A stretch of DNA of 64,000 nucleotides. It comes from Garcia nutans (lineage: Eukaryota; Streptophyta; Magnoliopsida; Malpighiales; Euphorbiaceae). The notes under the pieces are model-generated. The model ran no database searches. It saw nothing but the letters and a program-made list of their open reading frames with translations, and had not been told where the DNA came from. Both the position numbers and the translations under genes were made by a program. The stretch spans positions 10,706,501 to 10,770,500 of the forward strand of contig CANTUV010000022.1 in assembly GCA_947685225.1 (NCBI GenBank), read 5' to 3'. How positions within the stretch are numbered: position 1 is the first letter of the stretch; each line of letters begins with the position of its first letter. Of the stretch, positions 55,341 to 64,000 are shown piece by piece.

Positions 55341-57335
55341 CCATCTTCATTAGTAACCTATTCTTCCTCTCACTCATTCCATTTTGTTAAGGTGTGTAAG
55401 TGATAATAAGTTGATGATGAATGCCGGCCTTCTATAAGTGCTCCTTGATTTGATTGGAAGTATACTCTGTTCCATTATCAGTCTTGAAAGTCTTGATCAA
55501 AGAACCATATTGAGTCTCAACAAAGGCTTTAAACTTCTAAAATAAGCTGAAAACTTTAGATTCTTGTTTGAGAAAATAAACCCAACAACATCTACTAAAA
55601 TCATCAATGAACAATAGAAAATATTTTCTTTCATTATAGAAAGAAGTACTCATTGGCCCACACACATTTGTGTGAACAAGTTCTAGCCTTGTAGAGGCTC
55701 CATGAGCTTGATCAACTGGAAATGGAGTCTGACTAAATTTTCCAAACTAACATGTTTCACATACAACATTGTCTTCAGTCAGATGTGGCATATCTATAGC
55801 CAAACTTTTGCTTTCAAGCAATTTTAATGTCTTAAGATTAGTGTGACCAAATCTCTTGTGCCACAGAGAAGTTTCTATTTTATGACTGAAACAAGATTCT
55901 ATTTGAGTTTTTTCCAATCTAAAGGAAAACTTCTTTTAATAATTTTCACCAAAAACACCTTCACACCATTAGGATCATTGATTTCACAAGTTCTATCATT
56001 CAAAACTAGTGTGTAATTTTTATCAAGCAACTAACCAACTAAAAGTAAATTTTGATTTATGTCAGAAACATAAAGAACATTAGAAATTAGCTTTGTACTT
56101 GTTGGAATTTTCACGATAACATCTCCTTTGCCTTTTACATCAACCAGCCTCCCATCTCCAATTCTGACCTTTGAAGAATAACTGGTGTTCAAGTTCTTAA
56201 AACTCTTTAAATTTGATGACATGTGATTCGTACAGCCGCTATTGATCTATTGATAAGCTATGCATCATTAGCTTCAATTGAAACATCACATTTATGAATT
56301 TCAACAACAATAAGGAATTTCTCTTCACAACTCTCAGAGTTTTCAATAGCTTGTGCTGGTTGAGCATGTTGTTATTCGTTTTGATTTGCTTGACAAACTT
56401 TTTCCGTATGACTAAATTGTCTATAAATTTTGTATTGAACTCATGGTTTGTGCCAACAATAATTCTCAGTATGATTGGTTCTCTTGCAATGAGGACAACG
56501 TGGAAATTTCTCAATTTTTTTTCCTTTCCCCTTGTTGGTCTTCCTGTTCCTATCCTTGTCATATTGCTGATTCTTAGATCCTGCTTCATGTTTTTTTTTT
56601 TTTAATTTTTTAGCTATAATAAGTGCTTTCTCTCTAGCAATCTCTTCTTCTTTATAAGTTTTTCTTTGTTCAACAACTTATAGAGCATTTGAAAGCTCAA
56701 TTAAAGTGATCTAAGACATATTCCAAGTGTCTTCAAGAGAAGAAATCTTTGCTTCAAACCTCTCAGATAGAGTCACCATAACTCTCTCTACAATCCTTTT
56801 CTCTTTCAGCTTTTCACCCAACAACCTAATTTGGTTTACTATTTTCATGACTCTTATCAACATAATCATTCACCTTCTCAGTATCTTTCATCTTTAACAG
56901 CTCAAATTCTTTTCTCATATTGAAGATTTGCATCTACCTGATTTTATCAGATCCTTGATACTCTGTCTTCAGCTTCTCCCAAGCTTCATGTGCCATTTCA
57001 CAAGCCATGATCCTAGTGAAGATCGGATCTACTAGTGCTGCATGAATGAAGGAAAGAGAGTTCGGAGCTTTAACTTCTTCTTCACGATGCCTAATTTGAT
57101 TCAAGGGTTGATTTTGACGTAATGTAGGTGGTATTATATTTTCCTCTGCATATTGCCATAATCCTAAACCTTTAAGATAAGCTTTCATTTTCATAGCCCA
57201 AACATAGTAGTTTTCACCATTAAAGTGAGGAGGTGACAAACTAGTGCCGTTGGAAGCTATTAAAATGAAGCACAAACACAAAAATCTGGTATTTTTGTGG
57301 CTAGTTTGGTGGTTTTCTTGCTGGTTTTCTCTCAA
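55340..57335 (-). pseudogene. gag, protease and integrase of copia element IV
   Basis: Gag starts at 57335; the copia signature is PHFNGENYYVWAMKMKAYLK, then WEKLKTEYQGSDK at the end of the first piece (56934). The UBN2 region continues in broken frames, with a zinc knuckle near 56490-56440 (CPHCKRTNHT...). Protease reads SYSSKVRIGDGRLVDVKGKG, then ISNVLYVSDINQNLL (56180-56035). Integrase reads [27 protein letters not shown] near 55460, and QNGMSERKN before 55340, where the composite insert begins. Many stops are present. Confidence 0.85.
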
Positions 57336-57380
57336 AAACTCTCATAACCCTTTAAGATCACTAATTATTATGATACCATT

Positions 57381-57714
57381 TGTTGGCCAGACGAACCTTA
57401 TATAGAGCCATATAGATAAAAAAATTATTGAAAAAGGAAGATCAATTCATTATCATCTCATTATTGTTCTTAATACATATTTATACAGTAAAAAGTTAAT
57501 TGAAGTTTGTTAACCAAACTTCCAGAATTCAAGGAAGTTTGTCTTCCAAACTTAAGCTCTTTCACATCTTTACAACAATGACACATAAACTAAGATATGA
57601 AGGATCACAAATATCATAAATAAAACAAAAAAATCTAAACAAAAGTAATTAAACATTTTGCAGCACTTACATCATCTCTCACTGAATAAAACAGTAGCAA
57701 CAACTCTTTCAACA
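57381..57714 (-). repeat. 5' LTR of copia element IV
   Basis: A 334-bp LTR. TGATACCA at 57371-57378, immediately left of it, is the reverse complement of a shortened tRNA-iMet primer site (TGGTATCA), which fixes the minus-strand orientation. Confidence 0.88.
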
Positions 57715-57719
57715 AGTTT

Positions 57720-58308
57720 GAAGTTGGTTTTTGGAAAAAAAGGCACCTCCAAAAAGTAAAAGTGACATCGATGCTTCTAGAAAGGTTTTTTTTTTTTCAA
57801 AAATACCCAAAAATAAAAATATTTTCAAAAATACCAACTTTTCCTTTTCAATTTCAAAAATACCCTTTTTTAATTTTTAATTTTAAAAATACCTTTTTCA
57901 AAGATATATTTTTGTTGTATATTTGATATAATAAATATATACTCAATTTTCAAAGGTATACATTTGGTATATCAAAAGTATACAAAAAATATAGGATATT
58001 TTTGAAAAAAAAAGAAGTTAAAAAGTGTGCTATATAGTATAATTTCATCTTTTAGAAATTCCAAGTCCAAAATTCCAAACTTCATAGTTTTGTTGTTTAA
58101 TTTTTCCAGATATTTTATGGTAAGCGTTTTGATCACAAAGCATATGCTCAAGACTTTCTTACTTTATGCTGACTTCTTGTGATTCAATTTGTTTTTCTTA
58201 ATATATGGCACCTGGATTTGCATGCGAGTACATGAGAGAAAAGCCTGTGAGTGTTACACTTAAATGCGATGATGGAAGTCTAAATTTGGGGTTATGTGAA
58301 TGGTTTCT
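57720..58308. other. Sequence between element IV and the solo LTR
   Basis: About 590 bp. Its left part repeats TTTCAAAAATACCC-like units (57800-57900). Because the solo LTR sits within the 5' LTR of element VI, the right part of this stretch must be the first part of that LTR; its start was not found. Confidence 0.45.
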
Positions 58309-60791
58309 TGAAATATAACATCCGTTTAACTGCTAAGTTTTAATTTAACTTAAATTAAATAATTTAAGGGAGGAATGATGAGTTGGAGGTGAGAAATAGG
58401 TAATGTATATATGAAATATAAGGAAAATATACATTATATATAAAGTCAAATATGAGTTATAAAAAGTTAACAGTTGAATAGTAAAAGGAGGGTAAAATGG
58501 TAATTTTACTTAAAAATAAAATTAATTCAAAAATTCAAAAATAATTTTATTTTTGTGTGGAATAAGTAATTTAATGAATTAAAAATAAATAATTAATTAA
58601 TTAATTTAAAATAATAACATATATATATATAAATAGTTTTAAAATATGAAAAAGAAAAAGAAAAGTCAAATTTCATTTTCTTCTTCCTCTTTTCTTCTTG
58701 CTTGTGCCGAATCACCATGGGAGGTTAGGGGTGTTTTTCTTTTCTTACAAACACTAAATTTTAAGTAGATTTTCAAGAATCAAGGGTAGTTTTGGTGATT
58801 TGCTAACAAGTAAGTAAGGTTATTTTAAGTTTTTTTTTAGTTTTTATGAATTTATGGATTATGAAAAATTTTGAATTTTGAAGGGGCTGATTTTAATTGT
58901 TTAAATGGTGTTGGGAATGTTAGTTTGATGTATGTATAATGATTTTAAGGTTGAACTTAAGAGAAGTTTGAGTTAAGTAGGAGATTTGGATGGGTAGTAA
59001 AGAATTAGGGTTTCGGGAATAGTAATCACAAAGAATTTATGTTTATTTAATTTTATGATTTGAATTGTGTTATTTAATGTTGTTAATGATGAAAATGAAC
59101 TTAAATTGATAGTTGAAATTGATTAAAATGAAGAACTAAAATTAAAGTGGCTTAGGAAAAAAATTTAAAATTTTGGAGAAAATGTGATACATTGTGTTTT
59201 AATACTTAAAAATAAGGTAAAATATAATGTATTAGGTATATTCAAGCTAAAAACTCAATTTGAAATACGTTAGAATGATTTTCCAAAGTTAAAGTGTATT
59301 ATGACAAAAACTTGAAAAATTATAGAATTATACTTTAATTTTTATTTTAGGCTCTAAATATCTAGAAATGTGATGTTAATTGATTATATTCATTCACATT
59401 GGGTATAAGTGTTGAGTATATAGAATTTTCATCAATCTAGTAGTGATGAACTTTTGGGTGAGTTGGAAGTAGAGTAGAGTTTTAACTCCATTTATTGCTA
59501 TAAAGAGGTTAGTACATACTTTATTTACAATGCGTGTGATTATATTGAATTTTGACATAACACATTACATATGCTAAATGTGTGATGATATTTGATTTTT
59601 ATGAACATGTGTGTATAGCATTGTTTGAAGTAACAATACTTTATTTGTGTTGGTTGTGGCATTATTAGCCATTTAAGAATGGTTAAATAAATTATTTGTG
59701 CAAAATGTGTAGAGTGCAAGTTGTACACTAAAATGAGAAAGTAAACCATATTTACATTGTTTATGATAATAATTTGTGGAAATCATGATATGAGTCGGGA
59801 TGTAAAAACACATTGAAAAAGGAGTGTGTATTGTGTGTACTTTATGTACTATCTAGTTTCCAAAAGATTTTACTTAGATGTTGGTATACCATAAACCAAA
59901 ATGGATAAGACACTAGGTATCATAAAGATGTATCTATGCCCGAGTGAGACACTAATAATAGACCAAGACAACGAGCCTGGAACTAGATAATTGTATAAGG
60001 TATTTGGGCCCAATGTATATAGATGTTAGTGTGTTGTGTAATGTGTATAATCAATATTTGACATTTTTAACATGATTCAAACATGACATTATATATGCAT
60101 AACATCATTTCTAAATTTTATTAAAGTATGTACTACTAGGCAATATGCTTAGCTCGATTGAATTCCATAGTGCAGGTGATATGGTAGACCCGGGAGATCT
60201 GAAAAGTGTTGCTAGACTACCTCAGGTCTAGGTTTTTGTATGTAAAAATTATTGAGCTACCGTGGACCAGTGCCACTTGCATATCATATATACACTTTAA
60301 ACTTTTTAAGTAAAAAAATGGGACTTATATTGTAAAAAAAATGGGACTTATATATATATATATATATATGGATGTATTTTTGGTAAAATGTTGGTGTTTG
60401 AGCTATTGGGCTATTTTGGAGGAATGTATGTATTAAATGAATAATTAGGAGTGTATTTTAAATTGCAGGTTATGGTGTTTGAAATTTGGGATCATCCGAA
60501 ATATAGACAAAACTCTAGGCGAATTTTTTCTAGAAATTTTCTTTATAAACTTGTATTTTAACAATATACTACTTAAGTATATATTATTTATTAGTAATTA
60601 TTTTTGTTAATTTAAAAGAGAATTTTTAATATGAAATTTATTATGGCACTTTTATATTTTGTATGTGTATTTTACATATACGAGATATATGTACTGTATA
60701 TATATATGATATAAGTACATATATATGTATATTTTACATATACGAAATATATATACTGTATATATATAGGGTATAAGGGTGTTACATGAAA
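58309..60791 (+). mobile_element. Solo LTR (2.47 kb), TSD TGAAA
   Basis: The LTR occupies 58314-60786. Duplications TGAAA lie at 58309-58313 and 60787-60791. The left end TATAACATCC and the reversed right end TGTAACACCC are inverted versions of each other; TG has become TA on the left. Such TGTAACACCC termini are typical of large Ty3/gypsy LTRs. There is no coding sequence. Near the right end a 62-bp unit is repeated twice (60668 and 60730). It likely arose by recombination between two LTRs that deleted the interior. Confidence 0.85.
60668..60786. repeat. Two-copy 62-bp tandem repeat at the LTR end
   Basis: TATTTTACATATACGA starts at 60668 and again at 60730, followed both times by a TATAT-rich stretch. 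Confidence 0.75.
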
Positions 60792-60977
60792 AGCCAAATC
60801 GCCTATATATTTGTAAAATTTGATTTAATGAATAATGCATGACTTTTTGCCTTATTTTTCTTTGTCTTCTCCTATATACCAAGAGCACCATTTTTTGCTC
60901 TTTTTTTGCACTTTTTCTTCCATTTTCAGACCTTATTTTTAAATTTCTACCCTCCAATCTTTGATCTACAGCTTTCA
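60792..60977 (+). repeat. Right part of the 5' LTR of copia element VI
   Basis: After the solo LTR's target duplication, sequence continues AGCCAAATCGCC and ends GCTTTCA before the primer site. The rest of this LTR lies left of 58309. The LTR's first bases were not identified. Confidence 0.6.
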
Positions 60978-60979
60978 AT

Positions 60980-60992
60980 TAGTATCAGAGCT
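60980..60992 (+). promoter_or_regulatory. Primer binding site of element VI, decayed
   Basis: TAGTATCAGAGCT differs by G to A from the tRNA-iMet complement TGGTATCAGAGC. Confidence 0.75.
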
Positions 60993-61031
60993 TACTTTAA
61001 ATCTTTGTGGGGCTATGAAGTGAGGAAGAAA

Positions 61032-61920
61032 GATGGCTTCGAAGCATTATTCTGCTTCTACACAACCAATTTTCAGTGATATAAATTATGCAATTTGGGC
61101 AATCAAAATGAAGGCATATTTGCAAGCTTTTGATCTGTGGGATGTTGTAGAAATAGGAAGGGATTCACCTCCTCTTAGAGCAAACCCTTTTGGCTCAAAT
61201 CCAAAATCATAATCAAGAAAAATCCAAAAATTTTAAGGCTTTGACGGCTATTTAACAAGCTCTTTCTAATAACATTTTTATCAGAATTATGGCTTATACT
61301 ACACCTTAAAAAGCTTGGGATAAGCTTCAAGAGGAGTTTCAAGGGAGTACAAGAACATGGCAAATGCAAGTTCTTAATTTGAGAAGATAATTTGAGTCCT
61401 TGAAAATGAAGGATATTGAATCGATGAAGGAGTTTGCTTATAGACTTCTCAATATTGTGAATCAAATTAGAATTCTCAATGGAGAGTTGAGTGACAAGAG
61501 AGTGGTGGAGAAGGTTTTTGTTTCTTTGCAAAAAAAAAAAAATTTGAGGCTAAGATTCCTTTTTTGGAGGATTCAAGAGACCTCTTTCAAATTTCTCCTT
61601 CAGAATTGCTTAATGTTTTGTAAGTAACAGAGTAAAGAAGAGCAATTAGGCAAGAAGAATCTATTATTGAGAATGCTCTTTTGGCCAAGACAAAGGAGAA
61701 GGCTCCTTCAACTAGTGGTAGTCAAAAGCAAAGTGAAAAGAAGAGAAAAGGAAAAAAAAATAAAAAGTTTCCATCTTGTCCTTATTGCAAGGACACTCAT
61801 TTGGAAAAAATTATGCTGGTATAGACCAAGTCCAATGTAAGGAATATAAACAATTTGGTCATGTGGAAAAAAAATTGTAAGAACAAGGAGGAAAGGAATG
61901 CTCAAAAAGCATAACTAGTA
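61032..61920 (+). pseudogene. gag of copia element VI
   Basis: The ATG at 61032 begins MASKHYSASTQPIFSDINYA, then AIWAIKMKAYLQAFDLWDVV. Gag continues in broken frames: KAWDKLQEEFQG-like sequence near 61310, then MKDIESMKEFAYRLLNIVNQ at 61406, then GELSDKRVVEKVFVSL. A lysine-rich segment (KRKGKKNKKF) precedes a zinc-knuckle remnant CPYCKDTHLEK (61778), whose last cysteine is gone. Stops and frameshifts, including one at an A run at 61530-61541, inactivate it. UBN2 gag assembles the particle. Confidence 0.85.
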
Positions 61921-61989
61921 GAAGAAGATGACAAAGCTTAGGAAACTATGTTTGTGGCTCTTCGTCAAAGCTCTAGCAGCAATGAAGAT

Positions 61990-62300
61990 GCTTGGTTATT
62001 GGGATAGTGGTTGCACTCATCATATAACCTTTGAAGAATAAAATTTCAGGGTGCTTGGTCGAAGCTATTCTTCCAAAGTCAGAGTTGGAAATGGAGAATA
62101 TGTTAAAGTTGTGGGAAAAAGTCAAGTTGCCATTGAGACTCCAATAGGTATTAAACTAATTTTACATGTTCTTTATGTGCCAGAATTTAGTCAAAACCTG
62201 TTGAGTTTTTCTCAAATGCTTGAGAAGAATTATTCTCTTCATTTCCATGATAAATCTTGCATTGTTTATTAATCAAATGGGTGTGAAATTATGAAAGTGA
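61990..62300 (+). pseudogene. Protease of copia element VI
   Basis: The active site DSGCTHHIT starts at 62003. After a frameshift near 62037, the frame at 62051-62272 reads SYSSKVRVGNGEYVKVVGKS, then KLILHVLYVPEFSQNLLSFS, then the C-terminal HDKSCIVY. This is a typical copia protease end. It lines up with the homologous segment of element IV. Confidence 0.85.
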
Positions 62301-62339
62301 AAATGAGAAACAAAAGCTTTGTTATTGATTGGAAGCAAC

Positions 62340-63260
62340 CTAAGATATTTGCTTTGAATGTAAATGTTGTTGATGAATCTCAATTACGGCACAAGCAGTT
62401 TGGTCACTTCAATTATGGTTCTTTGCATGATGCATGCCAAGTCCTTAGTTGAGAACATGCCTATGGTTGACGTTGTTGATGATGTATGTGAAGTATGTGA
62501 ATTTGGAAAGCAAAAAAGGCTTCCTTTTCCTTTAAACTCAGCTTGGAGAGCAATCGAAAAGCTAGAGTTGATTCACACTGATTTGTGTGGACTAATGAGT
62601 GTGTCAACTTCAAATGGCAGCAGATATTTTCTAATTTTTATTGATGATTTCTCCATAATGTGTTGGGTTTCTTTTTTGAAATCAAAAGCTAATGTTGCTA
62701 ATGTGTTTATGAGATTTAAAGCTCTTGTGAAGAATGAATCTAGTTGTTCCATCAAGGTACTCAGGTTGGATAATGGAACTGAGTATAAGGCTGAAAAGTT
62801 TGAAGAAATTTGCATGCATTCAGGTATCAAGCATTAATTTACAACTCCTTACACCCCTCAACAAAATATCATAAGTAAGAGGAAGAAAAGAACCATTATG
62901 AAGATGAGTAGATGTTTGCTATTTCATAAGGATCTCCACAAGTTATTGTGGGCTGAAGCAGTTAACACTGCTGTGTACTTATTGAATAGGCTTCCTACTA
63001 AAGCTATTGACAAAAAACTCCATTTGAATGTTGGTATGGGTTTAAAACTTCTATTGCTCATTTGAAAGTATTTGGGAGTGTTTGTTATACACTAGTGCAT
63101 GAAGGGAAAAGAGACAAGCTTGATCACAATTCTAAACTTGGAATCTTAGTAGGTTACAGCAGCTCTATGAAAGGTTACAGAGTGTAGCAAGTAGAGTCCA
63201 AGAAATTGATCGTTAGTAGAGACATTAAAGTTGATGAGTTTGCTAGGTGAAATTGGGAAA
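62340..63260 (+). pseudogene. Integrase of copia element VI
   Basis: The pre-integrase HHCC region reads HKQFGHFNYGSLH and VCEVCEFGKQKRLPF (62480-62525). The catalytic core reads LIHTDLCGLMSV (first D), LIFIDDFSIMCWVSFLKSKA, and KVLRLDNGTEYKAE (second D, about 62755-62795). It meets a TAA at 62835, where TPYTPQQNG would follow in another frame. The end reads [15 protein letters not shown] and [20 protein letters not shown] near 63065-63170. Frame breaks are about 62440, 62835, 63030 and 63185. Confidence 0.85.
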
Positions 63261-63404
63261 AGAATGAAGTAGTACCTTCCATGATGAAAACCACTAGTGA
63301 TAACCTTCCTCATCAGCAAGAAGATGTAAATATTAAGAATGATGAAGATGTTGCAGTTAGAGGCACCAGACTACTTGCTGATATTTAAGCTAGATGTAAT
63401 TTTG

Positions 63405-64000
63405 TTGTGTTAGAACCAACAAACTATAAGGAAGCAGCTCAATTTAAAGAGTGGAGGAAAGCCATGAAAAAGGAAATGATGATGATTGAGAAGAATGGAA
63501 TATAGAACTTGTTGGATAAACTTGCAAACAAGAATGTTATTGATGTTAAATGGATTTTCAAAACCAAGTACAATGCAGATGGTTCAATCCATAAACACAA
63601 AGCTAGATTGGTTGTAAAAGGGTATGCCCACCTACCCGGGTTGGATTTTGGAGCTACTTTTGCTCCCGTGACTAGACTTAATACTATTAAGCTTATTTTG
63701 GCTTTAGCAACAATAAAAGGGTGGAAAGTATTTCATCTTGATGTGGAGTCTGCATTTTTGAATGGTGTACTTTAGGAGGAGATATATGTAAGTCAACATG
63801 AAGGTTTTGAGGTAGTTGGCCATGAAGATAAAGTTTACAAGTTGAATAAGGCCCTTTATGGACTTAAGCAAGCTCCAAGAGCCTGGCATAGCAGAGTTGA
63901 TAAATATTTTTTGCAACAAGGATTTAGGAGGAGCATGAATGAGCACACTCTTTATTCCAAATTGGTTTATATGGTAAAATACTCATCATTTCTTTGTATG
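63405..64000 (+). pseudogene. Reverse transcriptase of copia element VI, partial
   Basis: RT begins EPTNYKEAAQFKEWRKAMKK (63411-63470), then IDVKWIFKTKYNADGSIHKH, KARLVVKGYAHLPGLDFGAT, TFAPVTRLNTIKLILALATI and FHLDVESAFLNGVL. A TAG follows at 63773, then [31 protein letters not shown] and TLYSKLVY to the window end. The active-site YVDD box, RNase H and 3' LTR are outside the window. Only a few stops break this domain, so it is among the best preserved RT in the window. Confidence 0.88.

Larger units (their letters stand above)
38360..57714 (-). mobile_element. Copia element IV, minus strand, split by an Athila element
   Basis: LTRs are at 38360-38653 (3') and 57381-57714 (5'); the latter is longer by about 40 bp because of an extra segment before GAATTCAAGGAAG. 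Both begin TGTTGG and end CTCTTTCAACA on the plus strand. Flanking 5-mers AATTT (38355-38359) and AGTTT (57715-57719) match at four of five. On the minus strand the order is gag (57335-56250), protease (about 56240-56000), integrase (to about 55340), RT (53040-52626 and 39607-39243), RNase H (39243-38690) and polypurine AAGGAGGAG (38662-38654). Later inserts occupy 39608-52620 and about 53045-55340. It inserted just beyond the B3 gene. Confidence 0.88.

Noticed and set aside
60787..60977. A 191-bp LTR bounded by TGAAAAGC and GCTTTCA
   Set aside because: The left TGAAA is the target duplication of the solo LTR at 58309-58313, so the true LTR continues to the left of that insert.
60652..60978. 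108-codon minus-strand ORF
   Set aside because: It spans the solo LTR end, its TSD and the copia LTR, and its tyrosine/isoleucine stretch comes from TATA repeats.
1..64000. CRISPR arrays, rRNA and tRNA genes, bacterial operons
   Set aside because: None was seen. tRNA-like signals are only primer-site complements next to LTRs, and regular repeats are explained by LTRs, MITEs and minisatellites.

Overview
The window is AT-rich nuclear DNA from a plant, most likely a eudicot. The evidence is a plant-specific B3 (REM-type) gene pair, a plant cytosolic sulfotransferase relic, Ty1/copia and Athila-type Ty3/gypsy retrotransposons, plant L1 LINE tails and an endogenous caulimovirid. I cannot place it below that rank. 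Nearly all of it is accessory sequence: nested transposons, an endogenous pararetrovirus, and a few gene remnants. Only one cellular gene, the second B3 gene at 37539-38236, reads as a plausibly functional coding sequence.

Layout: (1) 1-3066: the tail of a copia element (gag directly followed by a 250-bp LTR, no pol) inserted in an antisense Athila gag/protease relic. (2) 3067-9052: copia element I, complete with TSD ATTAT and 486-bp LTRs that differ at only six sites, but with a ruined interior. (3) 9336-19450: a short minus-strand LTR element (III) split by copia element II (9894-18797, TSD CCCTT). Element II itself carries a foldback MITE, a 5'-truncated L1 (TSD TTTCCAGTTC) and an LTR-like insert holding a 63-bp GC-rich tandem array. 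(4) 19490-20470: a sulfotransferase pseudogene. (5) 22280-30686: a nearly full-length Florendovirus-like endogenous pararetrovirus on the minus strand, in the order movement protein, coat protein, protease, RT, RNase H, second ORF, promoter. A small head-to-head inverted copy of its start abuts the distal end. (6) 30972-35841: a DNA transposon, two LINE tails and a MULE-like element carrying a GRF zinc-finger gene fragment. (7) 36763-38354: tandem B3 genes, the first a pseudogene. The sequence after the second is cut by an LTR. (8) 38360-57714: minus-strand copia element IV. Its RT active-site codons were split by a 13-kb Athila-type element (39608-52620, TSD TATAT), and its integrase-RT junction is filled by a composite of copia and gypsy gag debris. 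(9) 58314-60786: a 2.5-kb solo LTR (TSD TGAAA) sitting inside the 5' LTR of copia element VI, whose gag, protease, integrase and RT run to the window end.

The genes do not form a pathway. They record a sequence of insertions in which younger elements sit inside older ones. The autonomous-type elements all carry stops or frameshifts, so none looks competent as it stands. The most informative observations are: element I (fresh LTRs around dead coding sequence), the pol-less gag element at the left edge, the pararetrovirus with its inverted fragment and poorly characterised second ORF, an AT-hook accessory ORF inside the Athila element, the GRF fragment carried by a MULE, and the truncated B3 locus. 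Coordinates of degenerate domains are approximate. Boundaries given with target-site duplications were checked base by base.
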